A DNA stretch of 64,000 nucleotides, from the NCBI RefSeq assembly GCF_033958435.1, contig NC_134167.1, positions 7,522,001 to 7,586,000 of the forward strand, read 5' to 3'. Position 1 is the stretch's first letter; each line of letters opens with the position of its first letter. The stretch is from Carettochelys insculpta. Lineage: Eukaryota; Chordata; Testudines; Carettochelyidae. Position numbers and translations under genes: made by a program. The notes beneath the pieces were generated by a model. It was not told the DNA's origin. It ran no database searches and was given only the letters and a program-made list of their open reading frames with translations. This document shows, piece by piece, positions 44,269 through 55,022 of this stretch.

Positions 44269-45984
44269 TTTTGAAGTTCCTCTGGGGCTCTTGGCCTGCA
44301 AAATTGCAAGGGGGATAATGGGAGATGAGTGAAATGTACTTACATCTCTGGTCGGGCTGGTTATCGAGGCTTGAGAGGTTGTGTGGGATTTGCAGGGGAG
44401 GTGGCGGGGACTTACACTATCAATCGCTACGTTGGGAGCCCCCAAGGATGTCCCAGAGCCTGCAAGGGGCTGGAAGTGGAAACCTCTGTTGCAGCACAGC
44501 CTTTTTAATCTACTAACATAAACAAACTGGAGAAAGTGAACCCTTCACGATCAGCCGCTTTTGTTGGGGATGCTTGGGTGAGCGCTGTTTGCTTTCCAGG
44601 GAGCCTGCGCTTTTCACCATACTCCAGGCCTTTCTTCTTTTCTCTCCCAATTTGCTCATTTATTTCTGGTTATAGTGCTGTGCAGACCACTGGCTGGTGA
44701 GCAGAGGAGGGCTGGGCTGGACCACAGAGCTGATTCCAGAGCCTACGTGGTGGTCCAGGGTTGGCGGAGGAACCTACTGGCTCAGGAAGCGGAGGCTTTT
44801 CTCTGGGCACTCTTCCCACAGCCCCAAGCTGCTTGTTTGTAGGTGCCCTTCACCACCAGCTGCAGGGTCTCCTGCAAGTAGGATTCCGACCTTGCATTCC
44901 AGCTGCATTCCCTGGGAAGCCCACTGGGACTACGTAGGGGCTGAATGAACGGGGCTGTGTGTGTGTGAGCATTTCTCCTTTGGAAGCAAGATGTGGCAGA
45001 GGAGAAATACAGTGGGAATTTTGGTAAATCCACGCCGAGACTGAGCCAGGCAGTGTAGGACTCGACCTGACGTAGAAAGCTATGGTCTCATCTAATTCTG
45101 CACCAGGCTTCTTCTGCCTGGGTCGCTGTGTTAGAAAGAAACTTTCTTAGCGCCTACCACTGGGCAGAGAAGGTGGATAAGGAGAGGGAGGTGCACGTCG
45201 TAGTGGCAGGGTCAGGCCACCGAGGTGTCTTTTTTTTAAACGGACAGTCTCAAACTGTTTGCAAGGGTACTGCTGGCGGCTGAGCCTTGCCCGTGTTTGG
45301 TCAGGGCAGGCTGGAGTGTGGGTTTGTAGGCCTCCTGCTGCAGGAGATGGACTCTTTGCGGCACAGCTGGGAAGAGGGAATCCTCAGTTAGTTACAGCAG
45401 AGGAACCCCCAGGCTCTTCCAAGTCTCCATCCCTGGCCAGGGTAGACACTGGCTGCCTCTGCAGGAGCTGGAGCAAGGCCCCTTTTGTAGCCACAGGGGC
45501 TAGAGAACTGACTCTGCAGTGTCAGCCCAGCTAACTGGAGCCCAGTAAAACCAGAACTTTTTCTGCGTGTGCATATTTCTCCTGATTATTTGTGCCTGGG
45601 GCCTCTTGGGGGCTGGCACGCTGGGGAGGGAACGAGGAGACATGGCAGGCCTGGAATCCCAGCCTGTTGCGGTTTCTCAAGCCTGTGACTTGTGGAAGCA
45701 ATTTGACGGCTAGCAGGGCTGCTTGTCATTTCCTCTCCCCTCCTCCAGCCCTGGCAAACACAGCAGTGTCCTGTGGCAGCCCCTTATTAACACAGCCTCT
45801 CACGCAGGCCAGCCGCTTCCTCATTGCTTACAGAAGGCAAACGGGTGTGAGGGAGGGAGCAAGGGTGGTAGGGGTGGGCAACTGCTAATTGGGTGTTGGA
45901 AACAGGCAGCGCTGCTCCCGTTCTGCTTTAAGTCCTGGAGGTGTCCTGCTCCGGCTCTTCGGAGTCCACCAGATGATGTTTGCA

Positions 45985-46480
45985 TGTGGAGTATGTTGCA
46001 GTGTGTGTGTGAGAATTTTATTCGCCAGTGGTGCCTTAGTTTCCCTAGGCACAGCATCAGTGCATAGTGGTGAGGGGAGTATCGTTGTGATGAATTCCCA
46101 CATGTAGGACAGGCCTTTCCCCCTTCCCTGTTCTTTATAACCTTTGCCACCAGGAGACACCTTTCTTCCCCAAGAAACAGGAGGAAGGAGGGGCCCTGCT
46201 GGTTTGAATTGAAGCTGGGCAGTTGTGTTTGGGGGTGGGGGGCGGAGCAGTCTTATCTGGCTGGAGAGGAAGGAAGGAGGCCGGGTCCTGGCTTGGGTAT
46301 TACCTTCTTGGCCCTCTCTCCCCAAGAGGGATTGTACTGACAGCTTCTGGTCTCTGTGCTGCCACATCTGTTCTAGACTGTGTCCCTGCTGACTGATAAA
46401 CCTCCTGTTCTCCCAGCTGAATGAGAGTCACACTGCCTGTGGATGGAGGGCAGGGCCTGGGGGGCTCCCCCACACTCTGT
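45985..46480 (-). mobile_element. LTR-like repeat, copy A
   Basis: Read in reverse it matches 49765-50272 block for block: the CACAGAGTGTGGGGGAG region, GTGTGACTCTCATTCAGC, GGGAGAACAGGAGGTTTATC, CTTGGGGAGA and GCCTAGGGAAACTAAGGCAC. Internal coding sequence is absent, so it is best read as a solitary LTR or a non-autonomous element. Termini are approximate and the class is inferred. Confidence 0.55.
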
Positions 46481-46779
46481 GACATGGAGACCCTGAGATT
46501 CTCCTTCTTTGGCCTTGCTAGGGTCTCCTTGTGATTCAGGGACTGCTTGTCCCCTCAGCAGAGGGGTTTAAATTTGTAAGTGACGCTGCAGTTGGCTCTC
46601 GCTCTGCAGTCACCATGCTAAGAAACATGCGTTCTCTTAGAAGCTGAGTTCTCCGGAACCTGCTCAAGAAATGCTCAGAAGCTGATCCAGGAGCAGACTC
46701 TGACCTAAGAGGGTGGTAATGCCACAGGCCTGCACACATGTGCGTCAGCGGTAATTTGTATTGCAGGAGAGTGTAGGGG

Positions 46780-46900
46780 CCCCAGCCAGAGATTGGAGCC
46801 TTGTTGCATTGGGTGCTGTATAAACATATAAGGAAATGATGCTTCCTAACCCAGAAAGCTCCCAGTCTGCTAGTTGGTGAGAGAACACCGGGTAAGTGGA
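46780..46900. repeat. Weak MIR/CORE-like fragment
   Basis: TTGGGTGCTGTATAAACATA and AGAAAGCTCCCAGTCTG resemble the 3' half of amniote MIR-type SINEs. Confidence 0.3.
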
Positions 46901-47378
46901 AGACAGTTGGGATTGGTATAGCAAGCAGTAGTCAGGGCACTCATGTAAGAATGGCCAGACTGAGCCAGACCAATGGTCCAGCTAGTGCCATATCCTGTCT
47001 TCCGAAAGTGGCCAATGCCAGGTGCCCCAAAGGGAATGAACAGAACAGGGAATCATCAAGTGATCCATCTCCTTGTCCAGTCCCAGCTGGTCAGAGTCAA
47101 AGGACACCCAGAACACGGGGTTGTGTCCCTGACCATCTTGGTGAATTGCCATTGATTGATCTGTCCTCCAGCAATTTATCTAATTATTTTTTGGCCTTCA
47201 CAACAATTCCCTAGCAATGAGTTCTACTGATTGACTGTGTGCTGAGTGAGTAAGAACATCTTTGTGTTTGTTTTAAACCCACTGTTTATTGATTTCACTA
47301 GGTGACCCCTGTGCTATGTGAAGGAGTAAATAACACTTCCCCATTCACTTTCTCTATACCAGTCAAGATTTTGTAGCT

Positions 47379-47811
47379 TGTTACTGGCACCCTTTCATTT
47401 GCAAGAGACAGTGGGAATTGCAACCAATGATGTAGATGGTTTGCGATGTCTCAGGCCTGAATAGTCTAATCTGAGATTTGCATGATCGTTGGCAGTTGTT
47501 GCAAATTATGGTCTGGAGCTGCTTGCTTCCTACAGCCTCTTTCCTCTTCAAGCTGTAGGAGCCAGCTCCTGTCATGGATTTTGATGCCCTGATGCAGACA
47601 ACGGCACCAATTGTTACAGTCGCTTGCCAAGATTTCCCATTGGTTGGGCCAGATTCCAAATTCCTTCATATCTCGCTTGCATGTGGTTTTATAGCAAAGC
47701 CTGGGACGTCCCACTATTCTTGTTCCCTCTCAAAGCTCTGCACATAGCATGCCTTTGTGTGTGCATCTGTCTTCCAACCTACTCAGATAATGTCTCCTTT
47801 TAGTGACCTCT
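47379..47811 (-). mobile_element. C-terminal tail of an unidentified LINE-like ORF, nested in CR1
   Basis: The reverse frame reads GRPRLCYKTTCKRDMKEFGI and then NQWEILASDCNNW. This resembles the GRPxLRxKDxCKRDxK...W..LAxDRxxWR block found near the C-terminus of several LINE polyproteins. The family is not assigned. Confidence 0.45.
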
Positions 47812-48461
47812 TCCTTTTTTTTCAAAGCTGAACAGTCCCAGTCTTTTTAGTATCTCCTGATGTGGAAACTGTTCCATACCCTGACTTGTTTTTGTTGCCT
47901 TTCTCTGTATCTTTTCTGATTCTAATACATTTATTTTGAAATGGAGCAACTAAACTTGCATGTTGTATTCAAGGGTTGGGGTCACTGTGGTTTTATGTAG
48001 TGGCATTATGTTCTTTACTGTCTCATTACCTCTTCCTTTCCTGACAGTTCCTAATATTCTGCTAGATTTTTTTTCCAGCTGCTTCAGCACACCAAGTGGC
48101 TGTTTTCCAAGAGCCATCTGCTACCATTTGTCTTGGGTAGTAACAGCTAATTTAGATAGACCCTATCATTTTGAAGGTATAGTTGGGACGATATTTTCCA
48201 ACATGCATTAATTATCAACATGGAATTTCATGTGTCATTTTGTTGCCCAGTCACCCAGTTTTGCGAGTCCTTTTTTAACTCTTCTCAACGTTGGACTTAA
48301 CTGTCTCAAATCATTTTATATTGTCTGCAAATGTTGCCATCTCACTGTTAACCCTCCTCCCTTCAGTTAATTTATAAATATGTTGAATAGCACTAGTCCA
48401 GGACAGATTTCTGAGGGACCCCACTATTTATATCTCTCCACTGAGAAAACTGGCAACAGAC

Positions 48462-48770
48462 TGAACCTCTCTAGTCCAGTACCCTCAAGACCTGACCGGT
48501 GCCGAATCAGAGAATTTGCTGGACCACGGGAGGTCAGTATTGTCTAGCAGCATTATCAACACTTCCACTGCTTACTAGAAGATATTTAAGGATAAATTAC
48601 AGCTAAATAACAGCCCAGAACACTGAGAGCCTGGACTGGTGCCTGTAAACAAACTTTATGGGACCGCGGGAAACATGGCCACACCCATGATAAGTGGATA
48701 TCTGGCTAACTAAAATCAAGCCAGACCATGGATGTTGCCAGAACAGTGTGTGCCGGACTAGAGAGCTTCA
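48462..48770. mobile_element. TIR element nested in the old CR1
   Basis: 309 bp with inverted ends TGAACCTCTCTAGTCCAGTA and GTGCCGGACTAGAGAGCTTCA-like sequence, 18 of 21 positions matching. Internal GAATTTGCTGGACCACGGG. Splitting the CR1 makes the boundary clear. No coding capacity. Confidence 0.7.
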
Positions 48771-49764
48771 AAGATGTTTTTTCCTGTCCTTCGTTTCCTG
48801 TTTTCCGACCAGTTCCTGCTCTGTGAGAGGTCCTTCCCTCTTAACCATGGCAGCTTACTTTTGGCCTTGTCAAAGACTTTCTGAAAGTCCAAGTAAACTA
48901 TATCTACTGGATCACTCTTGTCCATGTGTGTTGACCTCCTTGGGCTCTCACATAAGAGAGTGTTTATATGTGCATATGAGTTTATATATCCCTTTTTGAA
49001 ATGCTCCCCTCTGTATTTATTTTCCATTTATTTGTTAAGAGGCCTTTCTGGCCAGAAGATGGACTGATGGGAAGAGAGGAGTGAGTCCGGAGAGACCTTG
49101 CTAGTTCCTGACAAACCTCTGCCTTGTAAATGGGGTGGAGAAACCCAAACAGAATGTGTAGACATCCACATACACACTGGGTTTTCCTAGGGGGAACAAA
49201 TGGAGTCCGTGTCCTGGTCTCTGCCTCCAGCACACACACTGCAGCCATTCAGCCAAGCTGGAGAAACAGCCTTTATATAAACAGCACCAACTTCTAACAT
49301 CAATAAGCCCTTTTTCCTCCGCCCTCCCCCTTTGGTAACCGAAGCTCTCTAGGGTACTTTCCTAGTCCACAGCAAGGCATTTTTCCCCTTTTTGCTTTTA
49401 AAGCATGTGTGCTCACGCACGCACACAGGCCAGGCCACTGGGAAAGTGCCTGGCTTCATCTTCTGTGTTTCTTTCGTGCATGGTGGAAATGCCCCAGGTC
49501 TGTTTCTGATTGTACGTCGGCTCCCAATAGCTCTGAGAGGCCAGGGATTGCCTTTACAGAGCACAGCATCTGGGCTAGCACCAGATGCATCAGAGGAAGA
49601 AATTCTGCCGTGGAGAAACTCTGCCCCAGAAACGTTTTCTCCCAACTTGTTAGTTAGGTTAGTGTGTGCCTGCTAGCAGGAGGTTTCCCAGGGTCCATCT
49701 TATACTTAAGACTTCTTATTATAATGCTGGCTCTTCTATTTTCTGGATAAACGTCTGCTGTGGA

Positions 49765-50272
49765 GTGTGGGAGTCCCCAGGCCCTGCACTCCATTCACAG
49801 TCAGGTGTGACTCTCATTCAGCAGGGAGAACAGAAGGGTTATTAGACAACAGGAACACAGAGTAGAACAGACTTGTCAGCACAGAAGCGGACAGTACAGT
49901 CCATCTTGGGGAGAAGGAGCCAGTGGGGGTCTCCAAGCCAAGACCTGGCTCTCCTTCCTCCCTCTTCAGCCAGCCCAGACTGTCCTCCTTCCCATCTGCC
50001 CAGTTCCAATTCAAACCAGCCAGGCCCCTCCACTATCCTTTGTCCTGCTTCTCAGGGAAGAAAGGTGTCACCTGGCTGCCTAGGTTACAAAGAGCTTGAA
50101 GGGCCTGGCAACTTGTGAGAAGCCATCACACTGAAACTCTTATTACCACTATGCACTGATGCTGTGCCTAGGGAAACTGAGGCACACACCAGGTGTTGGT
50201 ACAGAGCATCCGGAAACACGTGCAGCCTAACCAGGGAAATAAAATCCTCACACACCTCACTTCGTCACCATG
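49765..50272 (+). mobile_element. LTR-like repeat, copy B
   Basis: About 508 bp, the opposite-orientation partner of 45985-46480. The right end reads GGAAATAAAATCCTCACACA, then CTCACTTCGTCACC. It appears inserted at the edge of a CR1 fragment that starts at 50265. No gag/pol-like frame nearby. Confidence 0.55.
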
Positions 50273-50460
50273 TCCAGTCCCATTTTGAAGCCTGCTAAAT
50301 TCTCGGCCTCCATGGCGTATTGTGGCAGTGAGTTCCACAGGATAGCCCTCAGCCTTTTCACATTCAAGTCTACTGCCTTTCTGTGCCCTTGACTGTCCCT
50401 CAGTCCTGTGTTATAAGACAGGGTGAAGAGAAGTCTCCTCATTGTTTTCTTTCTGTGAGC
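50265..50460 (-). mobile_element. CR1 LINE fragment (ORF2 C-terminus)
   Basis: The reverse frame gives RRLLFTLSYNTGLRD, RLRAILWNSLPQYAMEAENL and AGFKMGLD. It aligns with the long CR1's [20 protein letters not shown] end. Confidence 0.8.
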
Positions 50461-50604
50461 CTGTCCCTGCCACCTGTGTAGCTAGTTCCCCTGCCATCAC
50501 AGCACTTCTTGAGTAAGGGCTCCTATAGCTTCGGTTAGTGTGGCTTCCCCACTCCCAGCTCCCCTCACCTGTATCCAGCTGGAGCAGATCCTTTTCTGTT
50601 TGTG

Positions 50605-50900
50605 TCAGCAGAGACACTCAAAGTGCTTTATACGCAGTAAATGAACTGAAATTGAAGGACTCCAGGAGGCTGGGGGCCTGATCCTGGAAGGGGGGCATTG
50701 CTGATTGCTCTCCTGTCCAATTACTGTGCATTTTAAGGGCTTGCCCCCACACCCCAGGTGAGCATCCTTTCTAGGATGCAGAGGGACAAACTGAGGCACA
50801 GAGAAAAGTGACTTGCCCAGAACCATGTAATGCGTGTGTGGCAGAGTTCGAGTACACCCCAGAAGCCCTGTCTCCCAGCACCACGAGGGAGCCCTGGGAT
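50605..50900 (-). repeat. MIR-type SINE
   Basis: CAAAGTGCTTTATACGCAGT at the left, then GACAAACTGAGGCACAGAGA, AGTGACTTGCCCAGAACCAT and GTGGCAGAGTTCGAGTACAC: a reversed MIR including its 3' end, with an internal insertion of about 100 bp. Confidence 0.7.
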
Positions 50901-51959
50901 GGGCAGGTGAGGACACAGGGTTAGTGCCTGGCAGTACCCTGGAGCATGTTTCTAGGAACCTGGCAGAATGGAGTGGAAGGCAGGAGCAGCTGGGCTCATT
51001 CCAGGAAGGGACCCTCTGAAAGAAAGGAACCCGAGTGGAAAAAACTCCATTCTGCTCTTCCCAGCCCCAGGGTGAGGTGAAGGTTGCAGCTCTGTCACCC
51101 AGAGAGTGGCATTTCCAGCCCACTGGGGCTCCAGAAGCTCCCATTATCTCCCCTGCCCCAGCAGTAACCCTGACCCTGCCTGTTGCTGCCCTGCCCTCAG
51201 GCAGCTGGAGCCTGCAGTGCTTTTCCTAAACCTCTGACTGTCCCTCACTTCCTCTGCAGCCCTCCACCTCCGCAATGGCCTCCTCTTCTGCAAACCAGAC
51301 AGAGCAGGTCCTGCCCCAGCTGCCTCAGGAGCATGGAAGCCAGGCTCCCTGTTCAGGGTGGCTGGGGATAGGAGTTGCATTCCCCAGGGAGCTCACGGTT
51401 CTTCTCCTGCCTGCGCCACAGATCTGCTGTGGTTTTGTGTGTGGGGTGGGAGAAAGAACGGGGAGAGGGGAATTGCTTTAATCACGTTGGGCTCTGTTTT
51501 GTGGGGTGGGGACGCCCACACTGGAGAGGGAGAGGGAATGAATTCCTTCAAGCCCTTCGGGCATTCTGCTCAGCTTGAGGTATTACCACTAGCCAGTCCC
51601 TTTGGCGCCTTATGCCTGCCTGGTGAAATGGATCAGTCTGTTTTATTGCCCCTCCTTGAAGACAGCTGCTGGCCTCCGTTGGGTGTTGCAGAGTCATATC
51701 TCCCCATGACGCAGACTCCTCTGTGTGACACAGCTCTTGGAGGCCAGGGTTGTACTCTGTGACCTGTCAGGAGGCTGATTAAGCGTGAAGGATCGTGAGC
51801 TCCTGTTGTTTGGTGAACTGTTTAGGGAGCTGAAAAATGCCCGCGCTCTCTTGTGCGGCCATGGCCTGAGCTGATCAGCTGCTGTCCACATTCCATGGGA
51901 CTGCTGGGCTAGCAGTTGATGTACAGACAACAAGTCTCAGAGATGCTCAGTGTCTGCAC

Positions 51960-52445
51960 CAAAGGATGAATGGACGTAAATCTGACATGTGGAATGGTTA
52001 CACACAAACCTGTCAGCAATCCTTTTAACCTCCCTGGGCAGTCAGTAATGGATTTAAAAGTTGCCGTTCTTCCCCAAAAGAATTGTACCGCAAGATTACT
52101 GAGGGCCACATCGGAATTGGAATTTGTTTACAAATTTGACACTTTGAACCTTGGCCTGAACACAGATCTGAACTGGCTTATGCATTACAAGGGCAATTTC
52201 CCCACCTTTGATGTTGGCAGGAATGGGAAACATCCAGGTTAATCTGCTTCATTAACTGCTCCCACTAGTGACAGGTAACTTCCCTCCTCCACTCCCACCC
52301 AACTTCTGGCTATATAAACCTTGGACTGTGTATTTCCACTCCAAATCCCATATGATGAAGTAGGTTTTACCCATGAAAGCTCATGGCCTAAAAATGTATT
52401 AATCTCTCAAGTGCCACAAAACTGCTTGTTATTTCTACAGACAAA
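51960..52445 (+). mobile_element. Penelope-like element fragment (EN C-terminus and 3' tail)
   Basis: The frame to 52242 reads THKPVSNPFNLPGQSVMDLK, then LEFVYKFDTLNLGLNTDLNW. This matches the HFNLPGHSxxDL...KFxTLxPxGLNxD C-terminus of GIY-YIG-bearing Penelope-like proteins. The tail at 52,340-52,440 has TGATGAAGTAGG-TTTT-ACCCATGAAAGC, a hammerhead-ribozyme-like arrangement, followed by TTAATCTCTCAAGTGCCAC. RT is absent; the copy is dead. Confidence 0.6.
52350..52390 (+). ncRNA. Degenerate hammerhead-ribozyme-like core
   Basis: TGATGA, a mismatched stem-II hairpin (AGTAGG/CCCAT around TTTTA) and GAAA occur in order. The cytosine that should precede UGAUGA is an A here, so catalysis is not expected. 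Penelope-like elements are known to carry hammerhead motifs. Confidence 0.45.
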
Positions 52446-52949
52446 ATTAAGTTGGTATCATTGTGGGTAGCCAGGGGAAACTGGGAGTGGCATGGCCTGG
52501 GTAAATCTGATGCAGATCCCCACTACTTCTGTGAACACCCCTACAAGGAGCAGCCCTGCAGTAACTCTAGGTGAGGTGTTTTTTTCCCTTGCTGTACAGA
52601 AGAAATGTCAAGTTAGTTTGCTAACCTTAGAGCAAATGCAAGTTTGATTGAAGCATCCCTCCTGGCTCCCTCCCAATTGCAGGCAAATTTTATAACTGTC
52701 AGGGGCAAGCTGCAGTTTCTCTCCAAGCAGCAAGATGTTATTTACCTTTGCATTGGGAACATCCGCCTGCTGCCCATGTGTCAAAGGTATTCCCCTCTCC
52801 CTGCAATCCCTCCGGCACCCTCCTCTCAAGTTAGGGCATCTCCTTGCTTTCCCTGCTCCTAGACAGGTGCCCTGTGTTTTCTGTTAGTCTGAACATCCAC
52901 TCTCTGGGGAAAGGATGTGGATGCCATGTGTTTTGTAGTGCTTTGTGTG

Positions 52950-53295
52950 TGGTGTGATTTCAAGTACCTGAAAGAGGGTCACAAGGAGGTGGGAGAGAAA
53001 TTGTTCTCCCCGGCCTCTGAGGACAGGACAAGAGGCAATGGGCTTAAGCAGCAGCAAAGGAGGTTTAGGATGGACATTAAGATAAACTTCCTAACTGTCA
53101 GGTGGTTAAAGACTGGAATAAGCTGCCTAGGGAGGGTGTGAAATCTCCATTGGTGGAGATATGTAAGAGCAGGTTACATAGACACCTATTGGGGATAGTC
53201 TAGACAGTGCTTGGTGCTGCTGTGAGGGCAGGGGACTGGACTTGATAACCTCTCGAGGTCCCTTCCAGTTCTAGTGTTCTATGACTGTATGATAG
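52950..53295 (+). mobile_element. CR1 LINE 3' end (ORF2 C-terminus and UTR)
   Basis: TGTTCTCCCCGGCCTCTGAG, GGACAAGAGGCAATGGGCTT, GGAGGTTTAGGATGGACATT, GGGACTGGACTTGATAACCT and TCTATGACTGTATGA are CR1 landmarks in order. Older and of another subfamily than 54537-58229. Confidence 0.9.
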
Positions 53296-53559
53296 AGCCC
53301 CATGTGTGCTCAGGGCTTAGCACCAGCTCGATTGGTGGTGAGCAAAGGCTATTTAGCCCTCAGCCTCTCAGGTTCTCTGTGCCAGGAGGATGCATCCTGG
53401 CTGTCCACAGCTGAGACAACCTACTAAGCCACTTGGTGTCTCCTTAGGTCTGCGGTGAACTGGGGCGAGTCTACACACAGTTTTTGGGCCATTTCAGCTA
53501 TAGCTTAAGTTCTGGCAGGATCTGGTGCTGCTTTGAATTGGTGCACCTGGGTCTGTGGG

Positions 53560-54010
53560 GAGCCTGTTTGAAGGCCAGGAGAGGGGTTCGGGAAAGATTT
53601 CTTTCAGGATGTGATCTCCTTCAGGTACAGGCTGTAATCCTTTGATGCCCCATGCGGGTCCCAGTGCGGGATTACAGGTAATGACTAGAGGCGTGCACTT
53701 GGAGGGGGTTGTATTTCTGTATAGAAGCAGGTTCTCTCGGGACAGTGGGGTTGTCTGTTCCAGTTCTGCTTACTTCTCTGGTGGAGAGTCCTTGTTCAGT
53801 GAAGATGGTTTTAGGTGGGATAAGGTATCTGTCCTGGACATTCTCCTCAGGGCATGTTCTGATGTGTCTGAGTGCCTGGCTGAGGCTAACCCATTTTCTG
53901 GTGTGTTTGGGCTGGTGACCAGATCCGAAGGTGTGGTAGTCTGTGGATTTCTTGTGTATAGCCATGTGTAGGGTTTTCTTGCTGAAAGCTGAGGCAGGGT
54001 GACCTGCAAG
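53560..54010 (-). mobile_element. Penelope-like element fragment (RT C-terminal region)
   Basis: The reverse frame gives KKSTDYHTFGSGHQPKHTRK, WVSLSQALRHIRTCPEENVQ and DRYLIPPKTIFTEQGLSTRE. This resembles the KPTDxxxYLHxxSxHPxHxKxSIxxSQALRxRRICS segment of Penelope-like reverse transcriptases. Truncated and opposite in strand to the 51960-52445 piece. Confidence 0.6.
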
Positions 54011-54109
54011 TTGCTGCTGCTGTCAACTGGTTGGTGATGCTAGGTGTCGCTTACTGCCACACACTGGAATCCAGGCAGGGTGTTGGCCATTAGTCATGTC
54101 CAGTAGCAT

Positions 54110-54173
54110 GTATCCACGCAACCTAACCAGGGGAATAAAATCCTCACATGCCCCTCTTTGTCACACAGGCAGG
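54110..54173 (+). mobile_element. Fragment of the LTR-like repeat, piece C
   Basis: CCACGCAACCTAACCAGGGG, AATAAAATCCTCACATG and CTTTGTCACA match the right end of copy B (49765-50272). Confidence 0.5.
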
Positions 54174-54539
54174 TCAGAGCTCTGAGAGCCAAGAGACAAC
54201 CTGCATCTGTGTGAGGGCCAGGCATGCTGTGTCAGAGAGCCTTTGCTGGAGGGGCATGTCAGGCCAGTGAGCGGCTTGGGGAGTACAGCCTCCACCAGGT
54301 TTCTCCAGGCTTGCCTCTGGGGCCACCCAACTTCTTGCTGTGGTTCAGGTGATGGCTGTGTGGAGGGCCCTGCTCCCAGACTGCTCTCATTGCCACGCTG
54401 GGCACCGGAATGCAGCCATCTCGGCAGAAAATTCCACCTCTAGGACCAGTGGTGTCTGCAGATTGCTGCCTGAGGCCTCACAGAGGAGCTAGTAGGGCTG
54501 ATAGGTACCTCTCAGACCTTTCATTAGAAATATATACCT

Positions 54540-55022
54540 TTCATTAGAAATATAGATAGTTGGGTTTGTGATGACCGGGAGAACCGTATGGTGACTTGCC
54601 TGCCTGGTGCGAAGGTTGCGGATCTCTCGAGGCATCTAGACAGACTTATGGGCAGTGCTGGGGAGGAGCCGGTCGTCGTGGTACATGTTGGTACCAATGA
54701 CATAGGGAAGGGTAGAAGAGATGTTCTGGAGGCCAAATTTAGGTTACTAGGAAAGAGACTGAAATCCAGAACATCTTTGGTGGCATTCTCTGAAATGCTT
54801 CCAGTTCCACGCGCAGGGCCAGATAGACAGGCAGAACTTCAGAGTCTCAATGCGTGGATGAGACGATGGTGTAGGGAAGAGGGGTTTAGATTTATTAGGA
54901 ACTGGGGACACTTTTGGGGTAGGGGGAGCCTATACAGGAATGATGGGCTCCACCTAAATCAAGGTGGATCCAGACTGCTGGCATTAAACATTAAAAAGGT
55001 CATAGAGCAGTTTTTAAACTAA
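54540..55022 (+). pseudogene. CR1 ORF1 3' part (SGNH/esterase-like domain), 5'-truncated
   Basis: The frame is open from the junction (FIRNIDSWVCDDRENRMVTC) to TAA at 55020-55022. CR1 ORF1 proteins end in an SGNH-hydrolase/esterase domain. Visible blocks are VVVHVGTNDIGKG (the G-N-D block) and NDGLHLNQGG (D-x-x-H). The preceding GDS block with the nucleophilic serine would lie just before FIRNID and is lost with the truncation, so this copy should be catalytically dead. The upstream zinc-finger/coiled-coil half is also missing. The last codons are TTT TTA AAC TAA. Confidence 0.85.

Larger units (their letters stand above)
46945..49045 (-). mobile_element. Old CR1 LINE, about 2.1 kb span with two nested insertions
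   Basis: Three collinear reverse-strand CR1 segments. 46945-47378 is the 3' UTR and ORF2 C-terminus (starts AGAATGGCCAGACTGAGCCA). 47812-48461 is the thumb region. 48771-49045 carries RT sequence with DPVDIVYLDFQKVFDKAKSK, matching the catalytic YLDFQKAFD block of the intact copy. Numerous substitutions and indels; non-functional. The interruptions are a LINE tail (about 47379-47811) and a TIR element (48462-48770). Confidence 0.85.

Noticed and set aside
43550..44269. 239-residue minus-strand ORF as a host gene
   Set aside because: Its middle is clearly CR1 linker sequence (NKKTFYEHL, FFISVFT) and its ends run into unrelated and Penelope-tail sequence.
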